Part shown: piece after piece, positions 10,479-24,220 of the stretch
How positions within the stretch are numbered: position 1 is the stretch's first letter
How the letters are laid out: each line of letters begins with the position of its first letter
DNA from: Fratercula arctica
Taxonomy: Eukaryota > Chordata > Aves > Charadriiformes > Alcidae
NCBI GenBank assembly: GCA_947846985.1
Contig: CANTUZ010000012.1
Location: forward strand, 22,592,135 to 22,656,134
Direction of reading: 5' to 3'
Length of the DNA: 64,000 nucleotides
Position numbers and translations under genes: made by a program
The notes under the pieces: generated by a model
Told to the model about the DNA's origin: nothing
Seen by the model: only the letters and a program-made list of their open reading frames with translations
Database searches by the model: none

Positions 10479-13400
10479 TCTCAATTTAAGAAGTGTTTGC
10501 AATAGGGAAGACTTGTGCTCAATAAGGAACTAGTCTGGCAATTACTTAGATATTTGGCATATGGTATTTCTGTTTCCAGTTGCCAAGGGATGTCTGAAAT
10601 GTATTTTCTGTGTCATTTTGTGGTAGGAAGGAGAACATATTCATAGCCCAAGTATCCATACCACGTTATCCACTCACATACAAAACCTCTGACTAAGATT
10701 ACATGTGTAAATTGGCAATTTCAATCAGGTCATTTCAGTTGAAGACCCTACGTGCACTTGTGCATAACTGTTCTAGACATCTTTCAGCTGACTGTTTCTT
10801 AAGCATCTCTAGTATGAGTGAATTTTGCAGTGTCTGCGGTTGGGTAGATAGCCCAGCAACATGGGTTTTAAAATATGAATTCAAAATGTGTGTTAATGCA
10901 GAATTTCACCATTTTTTATTTCCATATATTGCTCTTCCACTTGTCTGCTGATCCCTCTCTCAGTTGTTTTTTTGTGGTTGACAAGGTATTCTGTTTTCTA
11001 ATGTATGAGATAAAATGGAGGCAACGTCTGTGGTTTGAAAGGGTAGCTTATTGGAATTAGTGTGGTAGAACAGAGTGTCTCTGTTTGCAACAAATGTGGT
11101 AAAGAACTTCTGTGAAAAAAATGCTTGGATTTAAACTTTAAAAGTTTCTCCAAAAAGACAGAATTAAACTTAGTATGTGTATCTCAGCTTTGATACCATT
11201 TGGAGTGGTGAACAGAGAGGCGACGCAGGTCCCATTTCCCCATGCTGACGAGTAGCCCAGCGTTGGGAAAGACTCCTTCAGGGGTGTCAGTGCAAAAGTG
11301 CCTCCTGCTGCCAGTCCTCCCATCGTAGGCAGTGCGGACACCTCACGGCAGAGAGAAAAGTGGAGACAGCAGGCTGTTTCATGGCTGCCCTCACTGACAG
11401 ACTGTCTTCTGGCTACTTTTGCCAGCTGGCAGAGGTTAGAGCAGTCCACAGGTTGCACTACCGTGTCCAAAACTAAGAAGAACAGAAAAGTAGGGAGCAC
11501 AGCCAGCTCCCTGATGGTCTCCTCTTTCTGCTTCAGTGAAGCAGATAATGTAACACTCAGTGCTTGTGTCAGAGGTAGTCTGAAAGGATGGCTCCCAGTG
11601 CTGCCGCTGTTTCACTACTGTCCCTCTCAATAATAACAGATAGAGACTAAGATCCTAAGAAGGGGCAGAGTGCCATGAAGTGTCACGGAGGAGCTGATAA
11701 GCCTCATCTAAGTTTTCACATGGAGTTAAGAGTTGTTGGCTTCACAGGAAATGAAGTGCTGTTACTACATTACCACCAGCTAAAGGTATTGTGCTGAAAA
11801 CCTGTCAGACCCATTGGCCAGACTTCAACTGCCAGAGGTCTTGTTTTATACAGCAGTTTTTAAATGAATTCAAGGGGATTATAACTACTCTTCAAACAAA
11901 ATTTAATATCTAAATACCAGACAGATAGCATATCATACTTCCTTATGGTTCAGAAGCAAAGGGAGTTCAGCCTAAAACTCATTTGCAGACATCTGTAAAA
12001 CACATTGCTATGGAATGACAATAGAGGTGATCCATAACTTGAAGTGGGCACTTGTTCTTTATTATGAAATACAGATATAGTGACACAAAACATTGCTTTT
12101 CAAGTAAGTGTGCACAGTGCAAACACAATATAACTGCATGCCAGACATTGATTTTCTCTTGCCAGTGAACATCTGCTTGATATACACAGACATCTTGTGA
12201 TTAGGCTCCACTCGGTAGCTGGACCCGCAAATGAAAGGGGTGGAGGGGAGGAGGATGAACAAGATTTCTTTCTGCAAGCAATAAACAAACCATAAATATG
12301 TTTATTTCCATAAAGAGTGGAAATAAAGATTCAGAGTTCAAAAGGTATTTGCTTTCAGCACATTTCTTCATTGGAGCAGGCTGTTTACTTTTCATTGGCA
12401 GTCATCTATGATCAAGTGTATTTTCTAGAGGAAAGAGATTTTCATCTGCTGAATTTAAAGAATTAATGAATAAGGAAACAACATGCATATTAATTTATTA
12501 TATACATGAATGACAAACAAACTGACTTATTAAACTAATTATCCAAAGCAGTACAGAATAAAAATGTTGTGATCTATTGTTCTTAAGAAATGTTACATCT
12601 CACAAGGGTTTTCTAAATCCTCTAATTCCTGTGGGTTGTAATTTCCAGTTTCAGAAATACCTCCGTCAGCTCTGTACGTCATTGCAGTAAAATCCAGTTG
12701 GGGCCAGATCTTACTATGATCCCAGTTCCTGTTCCTGAGTGACGAGTATCAGTGCTGCTAAAGAAACTGGACACAGTCTCAATTTTTCAGGTGCAAACCA
12801 ATGTATTTCAGTAACTATAATAACCAAATGAAGTGTTTACTGTGGTCTGCTAGCTAATTTAGACATCTTATACTTGCAAAAATATATTAGCTAGTTTATT
12901 TTCCCTTTGGGTTTGTTTACTATGCATTTTGGACAGAAAATCTCCAGTTAAGGCATTGGTTATAAAATTAGGAAGTGGGGGTTCAGTTCAGAGATCTGCT
13001 GAAGATTCCTAACCACAGTTTTACAGGCACATCACCCTCCTCAGTTAAGTCACTGAGAAACTCTTGCTAATCTCATTTCTGCCTGGGGCATTATTGCCAC
13101 TGGAGAGGATGTTATATTCTATAACACCACAAGGGAACCTTTCACTTATCTAGTCTGTCTTGCCACGTAAAAAGGCCAAAAAAGCTCCCGGAATTAATTC
13201 CTGTAAGAAAAACATTTTATTTTTAAAAATTCTATAAGCCCCTACATGAAGAAGAGTAAGTAGGGAAGACTAGGGAAGATCATTCTGTGCTAATGACTGG
13301 CCTTTTCATTATTCTCAATATTTGCTGTCCCTCTAGTCTCAATGTGAAAGTTTACCACGTGGCTGAAAGAATCCAGAAGAGATTGAATTATATTTATTTC

Positions 13401-16065
13401 AGTGCTGAAGAATGCCATCTAACTGATTCCTTTTGGTGGAAATATGGTATTTCTCCAAGTTCTTATGATTTGAATGCTCTTCCCCAATATCTAACCAAAA
13501 TCTTTCTTTCTGTACATTGAAACCAGTTAGTCACTATCTACTTTTTTGTCCATTGCTGGTAAAAGTGTTTACCACCACATCAGGAAGTGTTATCTTAGCA
13601 GATAGCATTACCTAGTTTGGTAAAAAACTATTCCCTTCTTAAGTAGGTAAATTCTATTGAATATTTTCACATTTCTGGTAAAGAGACATACCTCTTTCAG
13701 AAGAGGTATTAAATATTAAAGATCCAACCTAGAACAAAATATTTTTGTCATTTCAGTGTCATCTCTTGCACAATGTATGCTAAAACCCACCATTCCACTC
13801 CTTATTAATACCTTCTTCTAGGTACAGAAGCAAGAATAAATTTTGCGCTTATAGAAATGAAGGAAATTTGTTCTACGCAATTGGTAATAAAAAAATGACA
13901 TATAAAATATACTTCACTGTCTGTCAATTACTTGACTGTTTCCAAAAGGCTAGGAATAAACAGGAGAAGGTTTTTATCCTTCTAGCCAATCTCAAGAGAT
14001 ATTGAGTCTCAAAGAACATTTGTTGTCTCATAAAAAATACAGCAAGTACCTTTGCTATACGTAGCGTTTCTAGGAGTTACGTATGGAATATCTCTGTTTT
14101 ATTCTACAGATGGATGCTTGGAACATAAAATTGAATGAAAGATGCCAGAACTTTATACATGGCGTCCAGAAAATAAAGTTTTAATAACTTGTTAGAGCGT
14201 ACTGCAGTGCATTTTAAAAAGTCTTAGATTTACTATTCAACGTGCGTCAACCTATGTAGCAGTAGTCTAAAAAGAACCCATAAGAACAGTGTTTTAAATA
14301 TATTGTTAATATTTGATGAAATTGCAAAGCAACCAGTGAGCATATATGATAATTACATCCAGGTATTTAGTCTTGAATTTTTCAAACTTTTGGCTTAGCG
14401 ATCTCTGCACTTTTTCATGGAACATGAAACATGGAACATGAAAAAGTTATGCACATTCAGGCAAATGAAAATTGCTCTGAAAGTGATTTCTAAAAGGTTT
14501 CACACAGCAAAACAGCACTGCTAGAGACTTACATAGCATTTCCTTTTGTTTTTAAAGGCCTAATCCAAAATCTATTTAAAGTTGATGAGAATGTTTTTAT
14601 TGAATTCCGTGTACTCAGAACTGTGTTGTAAGTGCAAAAGAATTGCTTCCAACTGGAAAGAGAAATATTAAATACACACATATATTAACTTACATGTAGA
14701 AATATAGATCAAGTTTTTTTCTAAGAAACTCAGATTCTTTTTAATAGCCTATTTCATAGCAGCATTCTAACCAATTTCTCCTCGCTAATTTCTTAATATT
14801 TGGGTAATGAAATATTATCTTTTCCTCAGAAGGGCAGAATATAATATAATATAAAGGATACAATAGATAAATTACTGTTGTTAGGTCTCAAAATGTATAA
14901 ATCACACTTCTCTGAAATCAGATTCATTGTCTGTTATGTTTGCTTACAAGGAATACATTCAGTAGAATCCATGGAATTTTTTTTTTTTAGTTTAAAAATG
15001 TCATCCTTGAGAAATTCCTGTCAATACTGCTGTAGTAATTGAATATGGATTATGAGTATGAATATGTGAGTCTGGATCCTTATGAAAGATATTCATACTG
15101 CCTGTTAGATATCTATCCGGTTATTTTGAATACCATTTTGATGAGTCTCTTCCCTTCCATGGACATAGGAAACCTAATATAACCCTAAACTTGATAGCTG
15201 TGTGCCATGTGTTTCGTTCATGCCTTGAAGTGGGGCGGAGGGGGAAACGCAAACCAAAAGACAAACGTTTAGAAAAATGTCCAGTAATTAAGATTCACAG
15301 GAGTTACAGCAAGAAACATCTGGCACCTAAGTGAAATAATTATTTCTCCCTTTGTGAGAAATATTGGAAGCAATGGACTGTAGTTCTTTTTGTATGTTTT
15401 TCCTTGATGAATACTCCAATATCTGGATAAGCATAGATGTAAATCTACCTTTCGCTTATCTCCTTGCTTCTTATTCCACCCTCCGTCTGCACCGTTCTAT
15501 TCGTTGTACGGTTAGAGTCTAGCTGCGAAGCATGAGAGATCTCAGAGGTTACATTTTGCTCCTTCTCCAGGCTCTCATTCATCCTTGCCAGTTTAAAGCT
15601 CCTCATATTAATGTATCCTGAACACAGTTGGTTTTCAAAATATTTGTTAAAAATACTATTAGGCAACACAGTTTCCTTCTAACAATGTGGGACAAACAGA
15701 TACTCTGTATGAAAGAATCTCTCTAAAGAATACATAGATTTATATATGCATTATATTATATCTTATATAGGATAAAGAAGCAAAAAATAAAATAGTAACA
15801 CAGCAGTGAACTGAGGGGGGAAAAAAAGATTCATTCTGAACTGGGACATGGGCTTAGGAATTCCTGGATTCAGACTAACTTCAATCCAACTTTTTACTAA
15901 ATAATAAATCAGTGAGTCTATAAAGGTTAAGTAAATCGAGGAGTTGCGTTTTTCAAGTTACATTTTTTTAAAAGAGTACTGCATTTTTTGTTTTCTTAAT
16001 ACAAACCAATAGGCCATAGTAAAAGCCTTTGCATAGCTCTAATAGCAGCTCTTCTCACAGAACAG
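10479..16065. other. unique DNA with a GC-richer patch at 11200-11640
   Basis: Most of this block is AT-rich and featureless. From about 11200 to 11640 base composition rises and open frames exist on both strands (minus 11138-11500, plus 11298-11633). Neither resembles a protein I know, and their overlap suggests a composition effect. A small inverted repeat (14409-14447) is listed separately. Confidence 0.6.
14409..14447. repeat. short inverted repeat (hairpin)
   Basis: The 11-bp arms ACTTTTTCATG (14409-14419) and CATGAAAAAGT (14437-14447) are perfect reverse complements separated by 17 nt. The spacer contains a partial direct repeat of GAACATG. There is no T-run or gene context to suggest a function. 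Confidence 0.8.
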
Positions 16066-16081
16066 AAAAAAAAAAAAAAAA
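16066..16081 (+). repeat. A16 homopolymer
   Basis: An uninterrupted run of 16 A. It creates a lysine run in an open frame beginning near 16029, which is not credible as a gene. Confidence 0.95.
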
Positions 16082-16688
16082 GAAGATGGAAATGTTGATT
16101 CTGGCAACCAAGAATATGCATTTAGTCTGTGACCTTTCAGGCAGTCATCTTTTCAGGTTCAAAAGTATGTTTGTTGCCCAGTCAGAGACTCTGTGGAGTT
16201 CCCAGAGGTCCTTCATCTTTGGAGGCCTTTATGATGAAGACTGTTTTATTTCTCTTCTCTTCCTAACACATATTTGTTTCATTATAAAACAATTAAACAA
16301 TGCATGTCAGAAAGGGCACCAAAATTTTATGTTATTGTTCAATTATCGAACAACTCTCAATCCCAAGGCATGTGTCTAAACTTAAAGTCTTAAATGTAAA
16401 CGGATAGGGACACTAACATCTCTGAGACAAAAGACACTATGAGAAAAAGAAAATATTTTCATAGAATCACCTCTGAAGCAGAAGATCTACTATAGTGTTG
16501 CAGGAGTGCTTTAAAGGCCATGCACCCTTAGATACATGAATTTAGGGTGATAAAGTCAGAAAAATGAGTAATGTGAAGGAAAGGGAGATGCTAATAGGGA
16601 CAGGTCAAGTAAATTCTAAGTACCTGGTTTCTTTTACAAACATCTTCTGACTGACTGAAAGCTGCTGCAACAGAAAAAAGCTACTTCG

Positions 16689-16724
16689 TTTTTTGGGTTT
16701 TTTTTGTTTTTTTTTTGTTTTTTT
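16689..16724. repeat. T-rich low-complexity tract
   Basis: Blocks of T6 to T10 separated by single or triple G. Simple sequence with no associated gene or element visible. Confidence 0.9.
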
Positions 16725-19567
16725 GAGGTGATCACTTCAAGGATGGGGAACAGAAATTCCACTTCAAGGCTCTGGCTGTCTCAGGAACTCATCGGAATAA
16801 CTGTGGGATTTGCTCAGACTGAAGTACAGTAAATTATAAATTGTAACCTAATAGAAATACAAGTGTCCTACAACCTTATTATGCAAATAACATTTAATAT
16901 GAAGTTAATATGAAGTTAACGGTCATTGACTGTAAAGTATCTAGAACTGGAAATAGCACAATGCCAAAGGTACTGCATTATAAGATTGCAAAGATTTACC
17001 TGGTCCTATTGAACTATTTGTACAACTTGTATTACATCCAGTTTTTTCCACAACACTATAAAACATAAAAATTATGACCCACAAACCAACAAAGTTACCT
17101 AGCATCAAATTTTAGACTAATTCAGGTAAATTAACCATCTGTGATGCATTACCTTCACAAACAGCGCATCTGAACATCATAGTGTTTCATGACCTAGAAG
17201 TAGTTCAGATACCACAAAATTACCTGGAATCCCTCTTTATCTGTAAAGGGTGTTGGTTGTTGGTATGAATATTTGGATTGCAAATAATTGGAGTGATATG
17301 TGTTTTTATCCTGGTTTTAATTTAAATTAGATGCGATTTATAACAGATTTACTTCACTATGTCCAGAAAACTGTCTGTTCTTAAGCGTAAAAATTATTGA
17401 GTGCTACTACACACCACTACACCACTCTTCAAGCTGGGCTGAAATCAATGGGAGAACACAGTATTGGAAAGCAACAGATGGTAGCATTTGTAAATGCCAG
17501 TGTGTATTCCATGTTGAAGTGTGCTGTTCCTGCCTTACACATTGAAATAAGGAATCATGTAGCCTATATGGATTTTGCAGTGTGTGTGCTGACTCTCAAA
17601 GTCCCCATAAGTTAGGAAATGTATCCTGCGTCATTCTTAGAAGGCTAGAGTATACTCTGCATTTCTAGATACTAAATTGCTAAGCAAATATCAAGAGATC
17701 AAGTATTATCTCATTTCAGCAACAAGGGAGGTGGAGGAAAGATACTGTGTGTAGGCTTGAGCAACCAAAAAACAGCAGGACTGAGACTGAACTTTATTAA
17801 ACTTGAATGAAAAATTTGTATAAGAAAATTTCATCACCTCTGTCTCACTGAATTCACAGAGTATTCAACAACTTGAGTGAAGGTAGACAAAAGGAATGAG
17901 AAGTTTGTGGCTTGTACTGCTTGTAGCCAAGTAGTTCAGTGGGCTGTCAGTGCTGCCCTTGGTGGGCGCTGAGATGGATTCTCTGCAGTCAGAGGGAAGG
18001 ACCTTTTGCTATTTGTAATAGTTTTTGCACTCTTAGTGCTAACTGAAAGAAACAGATGTGGCAGAAGGTAACGGCAGGTATATTGCTCTCTACTATCGCG
18101 CAGGCAAAAGCCTGTTCCTGTTTATTGTCCATTTTCATCTGAATGTGTTGAAGGCTTTCACCCTGACTGAGTGTTGATGATAGTAACGCTGGTTTTGCAC
18201 TTGAACTAAGAAATTGTTCCCTATAAAGACAAGCAACATATAGGAAATAGTGGCTATATGGGATCAGCGGGCCATGCGACTTCTCTACAACAAGAGGGTC
18301 CTCTGTTTCTTTGTACTAGTGTTCAAATACACATTTAGCTTTTTGATGCTCTCCAGTTACACAAAATGTATGTGTGGCCTTTTTCTGCTTCTCAAATTTA
18401 ATTTGCAGTTTTACAGGTTGTTTCCTTGCAGTGATACTAGTCTGTAGAAAATATTTTGGACAGTACAGGTAATGAGACCTGCAATTGAAATTACCCAGTG
18501 TTTTCCATTATAATTCCCTGTTACCAGGAGAGATTTTAGCTTTATTATATTTCTGTGGATTATATGGAGATTATTTATGGCGCGTATCAACGAAACTAAA
18601 AGTGGTACAGTCTCTCTTGGAATGATATTAGATATCTACGTGATGCTATTGGTGATAAAAGTTTATCCCTTTTATTGGTTCAGTTTCTTATTTGGAATGT
18701 TTTGGATACATCAAGGTAACAAGCATTGAATAAAAGAAAAGTGCAATAGGTACTTATATATTAGTCCACTGGCAGGAACTGTGAGGTGCCTCATGGAAAA
18801 AATGTACTCAGCAACTGTGGAAACTAAAGTAGCTTTTTTTTGCTGATGGCAGCAAAACTGAATCAACTAATTGACTCCGTCTATATTTTTACAGTTGGCT
18901 TCTAACATATTCTGAAGTTGGTTTTTACACTGCCTTTTTGAATTTCTGTTTCTGCTTCAAGCATGCATTGCCTTTGAAAATGGTCTGATCACCGTCATGC
19001 TACAAGTAATAATCAATTTACGGTAGGATAGAAACACAAACAGAGTCTAAATATACTCTGCAGAAATATGGGAGTTCTTTAACCTGGACAGTTTCTCTGC
19101 CTGGAACTGAGAAATAACACACAAAAAAGAAACTGCAAACAGATGGTATTTGGCATGCCTTTAAATATAAAGATGAAGTAAACACAAATTATTCATGTGT
19201 AAAACCAGTGTGAAACTGGGAGATTTGACATTTACAAAGTACTATCTTTGAAATCAGGGCAGTTTTTTAAAAATTCTTTTATTTTAAGTATTTTTGGTTC
19301 AAAACAACCGAAAACAAATTTAATAGCATGCCAGATTTTTATTTTTTTCGGAGCATTAAAATGACTCCTCAGAGATTCCAGGAAATTATTTATTCACAAT
19401 AAATTAGAGCTGCTGAAACTGCCAGCCAGACTGTCTGCAGCAAAACTTACAAATGTTTTATTGTCTAGCATCATTGAAGTCTGCCAATAAAATTGGGTTT
19501 CATTCTACAGTCAGTGAAATGTCGTACTCCCTCTCTATAGGGCTGTTTACTTAGTATCCACTCACGT

Positions 19568-19600
19568 CGTGTGTGTTTGTGCATGTGTGTGCATGTGCAC
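19568..19600. repeat. imperfect GT/GCATGT microsatellite
   Basis: Alternating purine-pyrimidine sequence rich in GTGT with GCATGTG interruptions. A degenerate dinucleotide repeat that could be length-polymorphic. Confidence 0.75.
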
Positions 19601-22600
19601 TGACAAATGTGTGTTATCTTATAAAGAGGAAAATCAAAACAGACATAGCTGAAGCCAGAGTACAAGGACCTTGTATTAACCTGTTTTCATTCTGAATCTT
19701 GTTGAGACCCAGTAATATACGTTCTCTTCCAGCATTTATGGTTTACAAACATGGATAGCCTTTACAAAGGTACAGTAGGCTAGTACGCTGTACAAATTAG
19801 CTTTTCTTGAAGCCTTTTAATGTTGCTGTATTTTCACTCCTGCATTCAAATAATGAAAAATTCATTTAGAAAAATAATTTGGAGAGTTCGCAGATGAATG
19901 AAGAGTGACACCCACTGTATACCCCCACATATTCTTTGGACAGAAGGGCAGGCCTCATCTATACAGTGTTTGTTTCAATATTTATCAGAAAATATTACTT
20001 CCAAAATGAGAAAAAGATGTTTGCTCAGTCTTTAAAATAAAAAAGATTGACAAGGCATGAAAATTATAATAGAAGTAACTTAACAAGCGCAGAGATCAAG
20101 GTTTGTGCAATGTGCCTGTCTTTCTGCTAGGAAACAGACTGAAAACAACTCATCAGACAGTGGAGATTTTTAACAATTATTGAGGCTTCTTCAAAAATAC
20201 CCCTTGAAACGAACTGGAATCTTTCTACTGGCCACATCAAAGTAAGCTTTGGATCAGGCATCCATACCATTCCCATAATGGGCCCATACAGACCCAGAGC
20301 ACGGAGAGAAAAGGCCCATGCAGTGTCTTCTACCCTACAACTACTTCTGATGAATTGCTTTCCATTTAGACATTCCTTTTTACCACAATATTCTCTCAGC
20401 TCTTGATAGCTTTTTCTCTTGAAAGTTTAGTTAAAGAAGTGTACAAATTCCAGTTTTTAATCCTAACAGTAAAAATAGGTGAATCTACAAGGCTGAGTTA
20501 CAGATTTACCATCTCTGTTAGTGAAGTTACATTTCCATTTCCCCACTTTGCACAAAGACAAGTAGATCATCAGCAATGTATTCACGGCACTGTGAGAATA
20601 AAAGTAAGGGGTTTGCTCAATTAAGCCATTTATTACACTGCATAGCAAAATCTCTGGTTTCTTTAATTTAGGCCTATGACTTTCATAAACTGAATTAAGT
20701 GGAGGAGGGGATGAAGGTGGAAGGGAGCCTTTGACATTTTAAAATGTATTTTAAGGGAGTGTTCTGGTCCAGTCTACATCAATCAACACTCCAGTAGCCC
20801 AGGTGCCAGAACTTGGTGTAGCTTTGCTGCAGTTTTATCACAGAATCCTCTAAAAGCCGAGCTGTGAACTTGATAGAGGAAAGGGAGTCTAAATTCTTCT
20901 ACAGCTTGGGCTGTCCACAGAGTGGTCCCTGAAGGGAATTTCGTAATAAATGGGATACATCATAAAGTAATACTTCACAGGACATTTGCTCTATTTACCC
21001 TTACGAGACTGGAGAAGAATGAATTGAGAGAAGCTTATTTAATTTCCCATTTTAGTGGACCTTTGAGAAAGGTTCCTGAAGGGGCTTTGCAAGACCTGAG
21101 TAGGCTGAGGGAATCATCCTACAATTCTAGAAAAGTAGGTTTTAGGTTCCCCTCCTGGGATGGGAGGCAGCTATACACTTACGAAGAAGAGGAGAGAAAG
21201 GGAATGAATAACAGTTTAGGCAAATTCCTGTAGTCCTCACTCAATTAAAACCTACTGCCTTGCATTTGTTGCTTAATTTCATACCTCAAAGGATTTGGGC
21301 CAACAATCCCACTTGTTTCAGAGGTTAAACAGACTTCCAGTTCCTTCCCTTTGCTCACTCTTATTTTTCTTTTTTTAAGTTGGACATTATTGCCTTTGTT
21401 AATTTTCAAAGTGAATGAGATCAAGGCTTTTAGACGTCTGTTCTTCTGCATTTTTCAATGGCTCTTAAGGTGATGGCAAAACGTGATCTGAAAAGTCCCA
21501 TTACTTTAAGATTATAATACCATGTTTTCTGAGGTACTAAAGTGAGATGGATGCTTAAAATAATTCCAGAGAATTACATAGGATAACACAGGAAAATAAC
21601 AACAAAAGAGCATTACTCCTGTTTCCAGTTCAGTTCCACACCAGCTGTTTAGCTCCGATCTACTGACAGCATGTTTTTAATAGAGTAATTACAGTTTTTT
21701 ACCAGTGACAGTGGACATAAATGTGGTCATAAGGTTAGAACGATGATGTGTTTTCTTTCAAATGTGTTATGTTGAAGCATTTCTATTTCCTTTTTGTTAA
21801 AAGGTATGCGTCACTTCAGTTTTTACTTGCTACGCACTAGGATATTCAGTTCTTTGCCACTCTCATAGTTGTAATTGCATGGTAGTGCATATAATCCATC
21901 CTATATGGACTTCTTGACTTGAGTCAAAAGAAGCACCCCAATGACATAGCAAATTTTTGGATCTTTCTAAAAACTTGCTTTGTACATACATCATTGGAAA
22001 CCAATTAATACAGATGATGCATGTTGCATGATAATATAATCAAAATGGGACTGATGTGAGTTAGAAGAAACTCCAAGCCTTATTTTGCATTTCTGATCTG
22101 TAGAATGCCAGAAGATACATTCCAGAGTCTCACTACATATCCACCCCTAATCACGATGTTTCCTATAAAAGGTGTCATTCATGACTAGATAATTACAAAC
22201 CTTCCAATATAGTATTAACATAATAATAGCTAGTTGAGAGCAGTGTTAATTGTTCATTCATAGCTGAAGACCTAAATTTCACATCCTGTGTCATATAAAA
22301 CATAGCTGAAATTCCATGATAAGAATGATAATTATAGAAAAATCAGGGAACAAATGCACTACATAGAAAAATCCTTATCTGAACATTCTGATTACATTTT
22401 GCTTCATTTTCAGGAGATCACAAACAATTGCCACCCCCATTATCTTACTAAAGCATCATAAAACCTTATTGCAGTACAGATTTATTATATAACCATTAAT
22501 TTAAATGAGAAAACTGGATAAAAACTTCGTTTTGTGAATATTTGTCACTCCTCTTTAATGAGTCTTCACACTACAAAATTATTAATCTGGGATGCTACAT

Positions 22601-22675
22601 GGACTCCATTCAACCTGCATCACAAATTTACAACAGATTATAAGCTCTATGACTTCCATAAGGACTTTGCACAAA

Positions 22676-22703
22676 TTTGAATTAGGTAATTTGAATTAGG
22701 TAT
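22676..22703. repeat. 14-bp tandem duplication
   Basis: Two adjacent 14-bp units, TTTGAATTAGGTAA and TTTGAATTAGGTAT, differ only at the last base. A small replication-slippage product. Confidence 0.85.
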
Positions 22704-23957
22704 AATTCTGATAACTCCTGTGGAATTACTTCTATTTTATGAAGCATAAGTGAAGGCGGTGCCATCTATAGCAATTAAAATATGTCTGCATGTTTCTTAA
22801 TTCTTTACTGTTCAACCTTGAAAGACTTTAGCTTTAACAAAGGATTACTTGTTTGTTTTCAACAGACAAAATGATTGATGTAAGGATCGTATTTGACTAG
22901 TAGTATGATGGAAATTACAGACCTCTCTAATTCAGTGCTGGACTGCTCATAATGTGAGATCGCATTAATACTGTATAATAATGTACCTTTGTCGTTCTTT
23001 GGAAAATATACTACTTGTTCTGTGAAGCTAGCAAGAAAATGTAGTATTTGATTGTTGTTTGCTAAGCCATTACCAGTATATTCCTACTAAAACCATGACT
23101 GATGGTATAATAAGAATTTTAAATTGTTACTTACTTGGACAATAATGCAACTTTCCTTGTAGTTTCATTATAATCGAATTTTATACTAGCTGTTTTGAAA
23201 AAAGAGAGGCTCCAGTACTTAACTAATTATGAGGCAGTTTCTGCTGTTGACACAGAATGAAGTTCAGTCAAAACGTCCTTGAGCTTTTCTAATAAAGTGA
23301 GACTGTTTTATATCTTAAATTGATTCAGAGATTGTTTATATGTTTCATTCCTGCAGAGGGATAACAGGGTTTTAGTCTGATGTTGTTTGTTTGGAACTGA
23401 TGAAAATTGCTCTGCGGATCAGCTGCATATTGCTAGTTCTTTCTAGGCCTATTGTCTGGGCAGGGTTTAATTGCAATGTACCTCCTCTAACAGATTTCCT
23501 TGGGTTACCAACAGCTCAGAATTAACAAATGCGGTTTTTTCCTTCTTTTCTTTACATTTTCTTGTTTTCTGAGGGGGATGTTTTTGCAGGGCTTCATATC
23601 TAACCCTGAGCTATGAAATAGGAATTCACTTGTTAGGTACCAGTGCAAACCTGAGTGGCAATTAGTCAACAAAGCAAAAACACTCACTCCTGGCAAAATG
23701 CTGTCATTAAAAGCAAACCTACATGTGCTAGATAACATCTACCCTGGTTCTACAGTGAGGATGTGACAGGAAGGGAGCATTACCCTTCCCTTCTTCTCCC
23801 TTCCGTGCTAATGAGCGCTTCTCTTGATTCCTTTGGCACTCATTCAAGGAGACACCATACATTTTCTTACCTATCCCACCAACTAGCATGTGTGGTTACA
23901 ATAGTAGAATCTGCTGAGGAGGGTACTAATACTACCTGCCCCCAAAAATATTTTCTG

Positions 23958-24220
23958 AACCAGAGCAATTTGCCTGAGTTTCTCCCAGGCTATCTGTCCT
24001 TGCCTCCACCCTCTGTAGGCTTCCTTTTTCTGTTTGAGATTGTCCAGGAGCTCCTTGTTCATCCATGCACGCCTCCTGGTGTTTTTGCCTGACTTCCTCT
24101 TTGTTGGGTTGCATCTCTCCTGAGATTAGAGGAGGTGATCCTTGAATATTAACCATCTTTCTTGGGCCCCTCTTCCCTCCAGGGCTTTATCCCATGGTAC
24201 TCTGCCAAATCCTGTGTTTT
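23958..24220 (-). mobile_element. internal CR1 ORF2 fragment (endonuclease-to-RT linker)
   Basis: On the minus strand the sequence reads through the CR1 ORF2 region between the endonuclease and reverse-transcriptase domains. Visible blocks in one frame are VPWDKALEGRGAQERWLIF, KDHLL, then after an in-frame TAA (24126-24128) SQERC, and [20 protein letters not shown] followed by [12 protein letters not shown]. This linker, with its tryptophan-lysine-rich pattern, is typical of CR1. The copy has neither the downstream polymerase domain nor the CR1 3' UTR, so it is an internal piece left by deletion or rearrangement and not a simple 5'-truncated insertion. Homology fades at both edges. Sequence up to about 24350 might belong to it, but I cannot demonstrate this. 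Confidence 0.87.

Larger units (their letters stand above)
16725..23957. other. unique AT-rich DNA, no gene recognised
   Basis: No exon, RNA gene or interspersed repeat that I can support. The open frame at 20922-21233 has no recognisable domain and no flanking splice signals I would trust. Minor simple repeats at 19568-19600 and 22676-22703 are listed separately. Confidence 0.65.

Noticed and set aside
16029..16379. 116-codon plus-strand frame
   Set aside because: It runs through an A16 homopolymer coding for a lysine run and begins in low-complexity sequence. No protein similarity.
23763..24092. 109-codon plus-strand frame
   Set aside because: Its second half is the antisense of a CR1 ORF2 fragment, and the first half is unrecognised.
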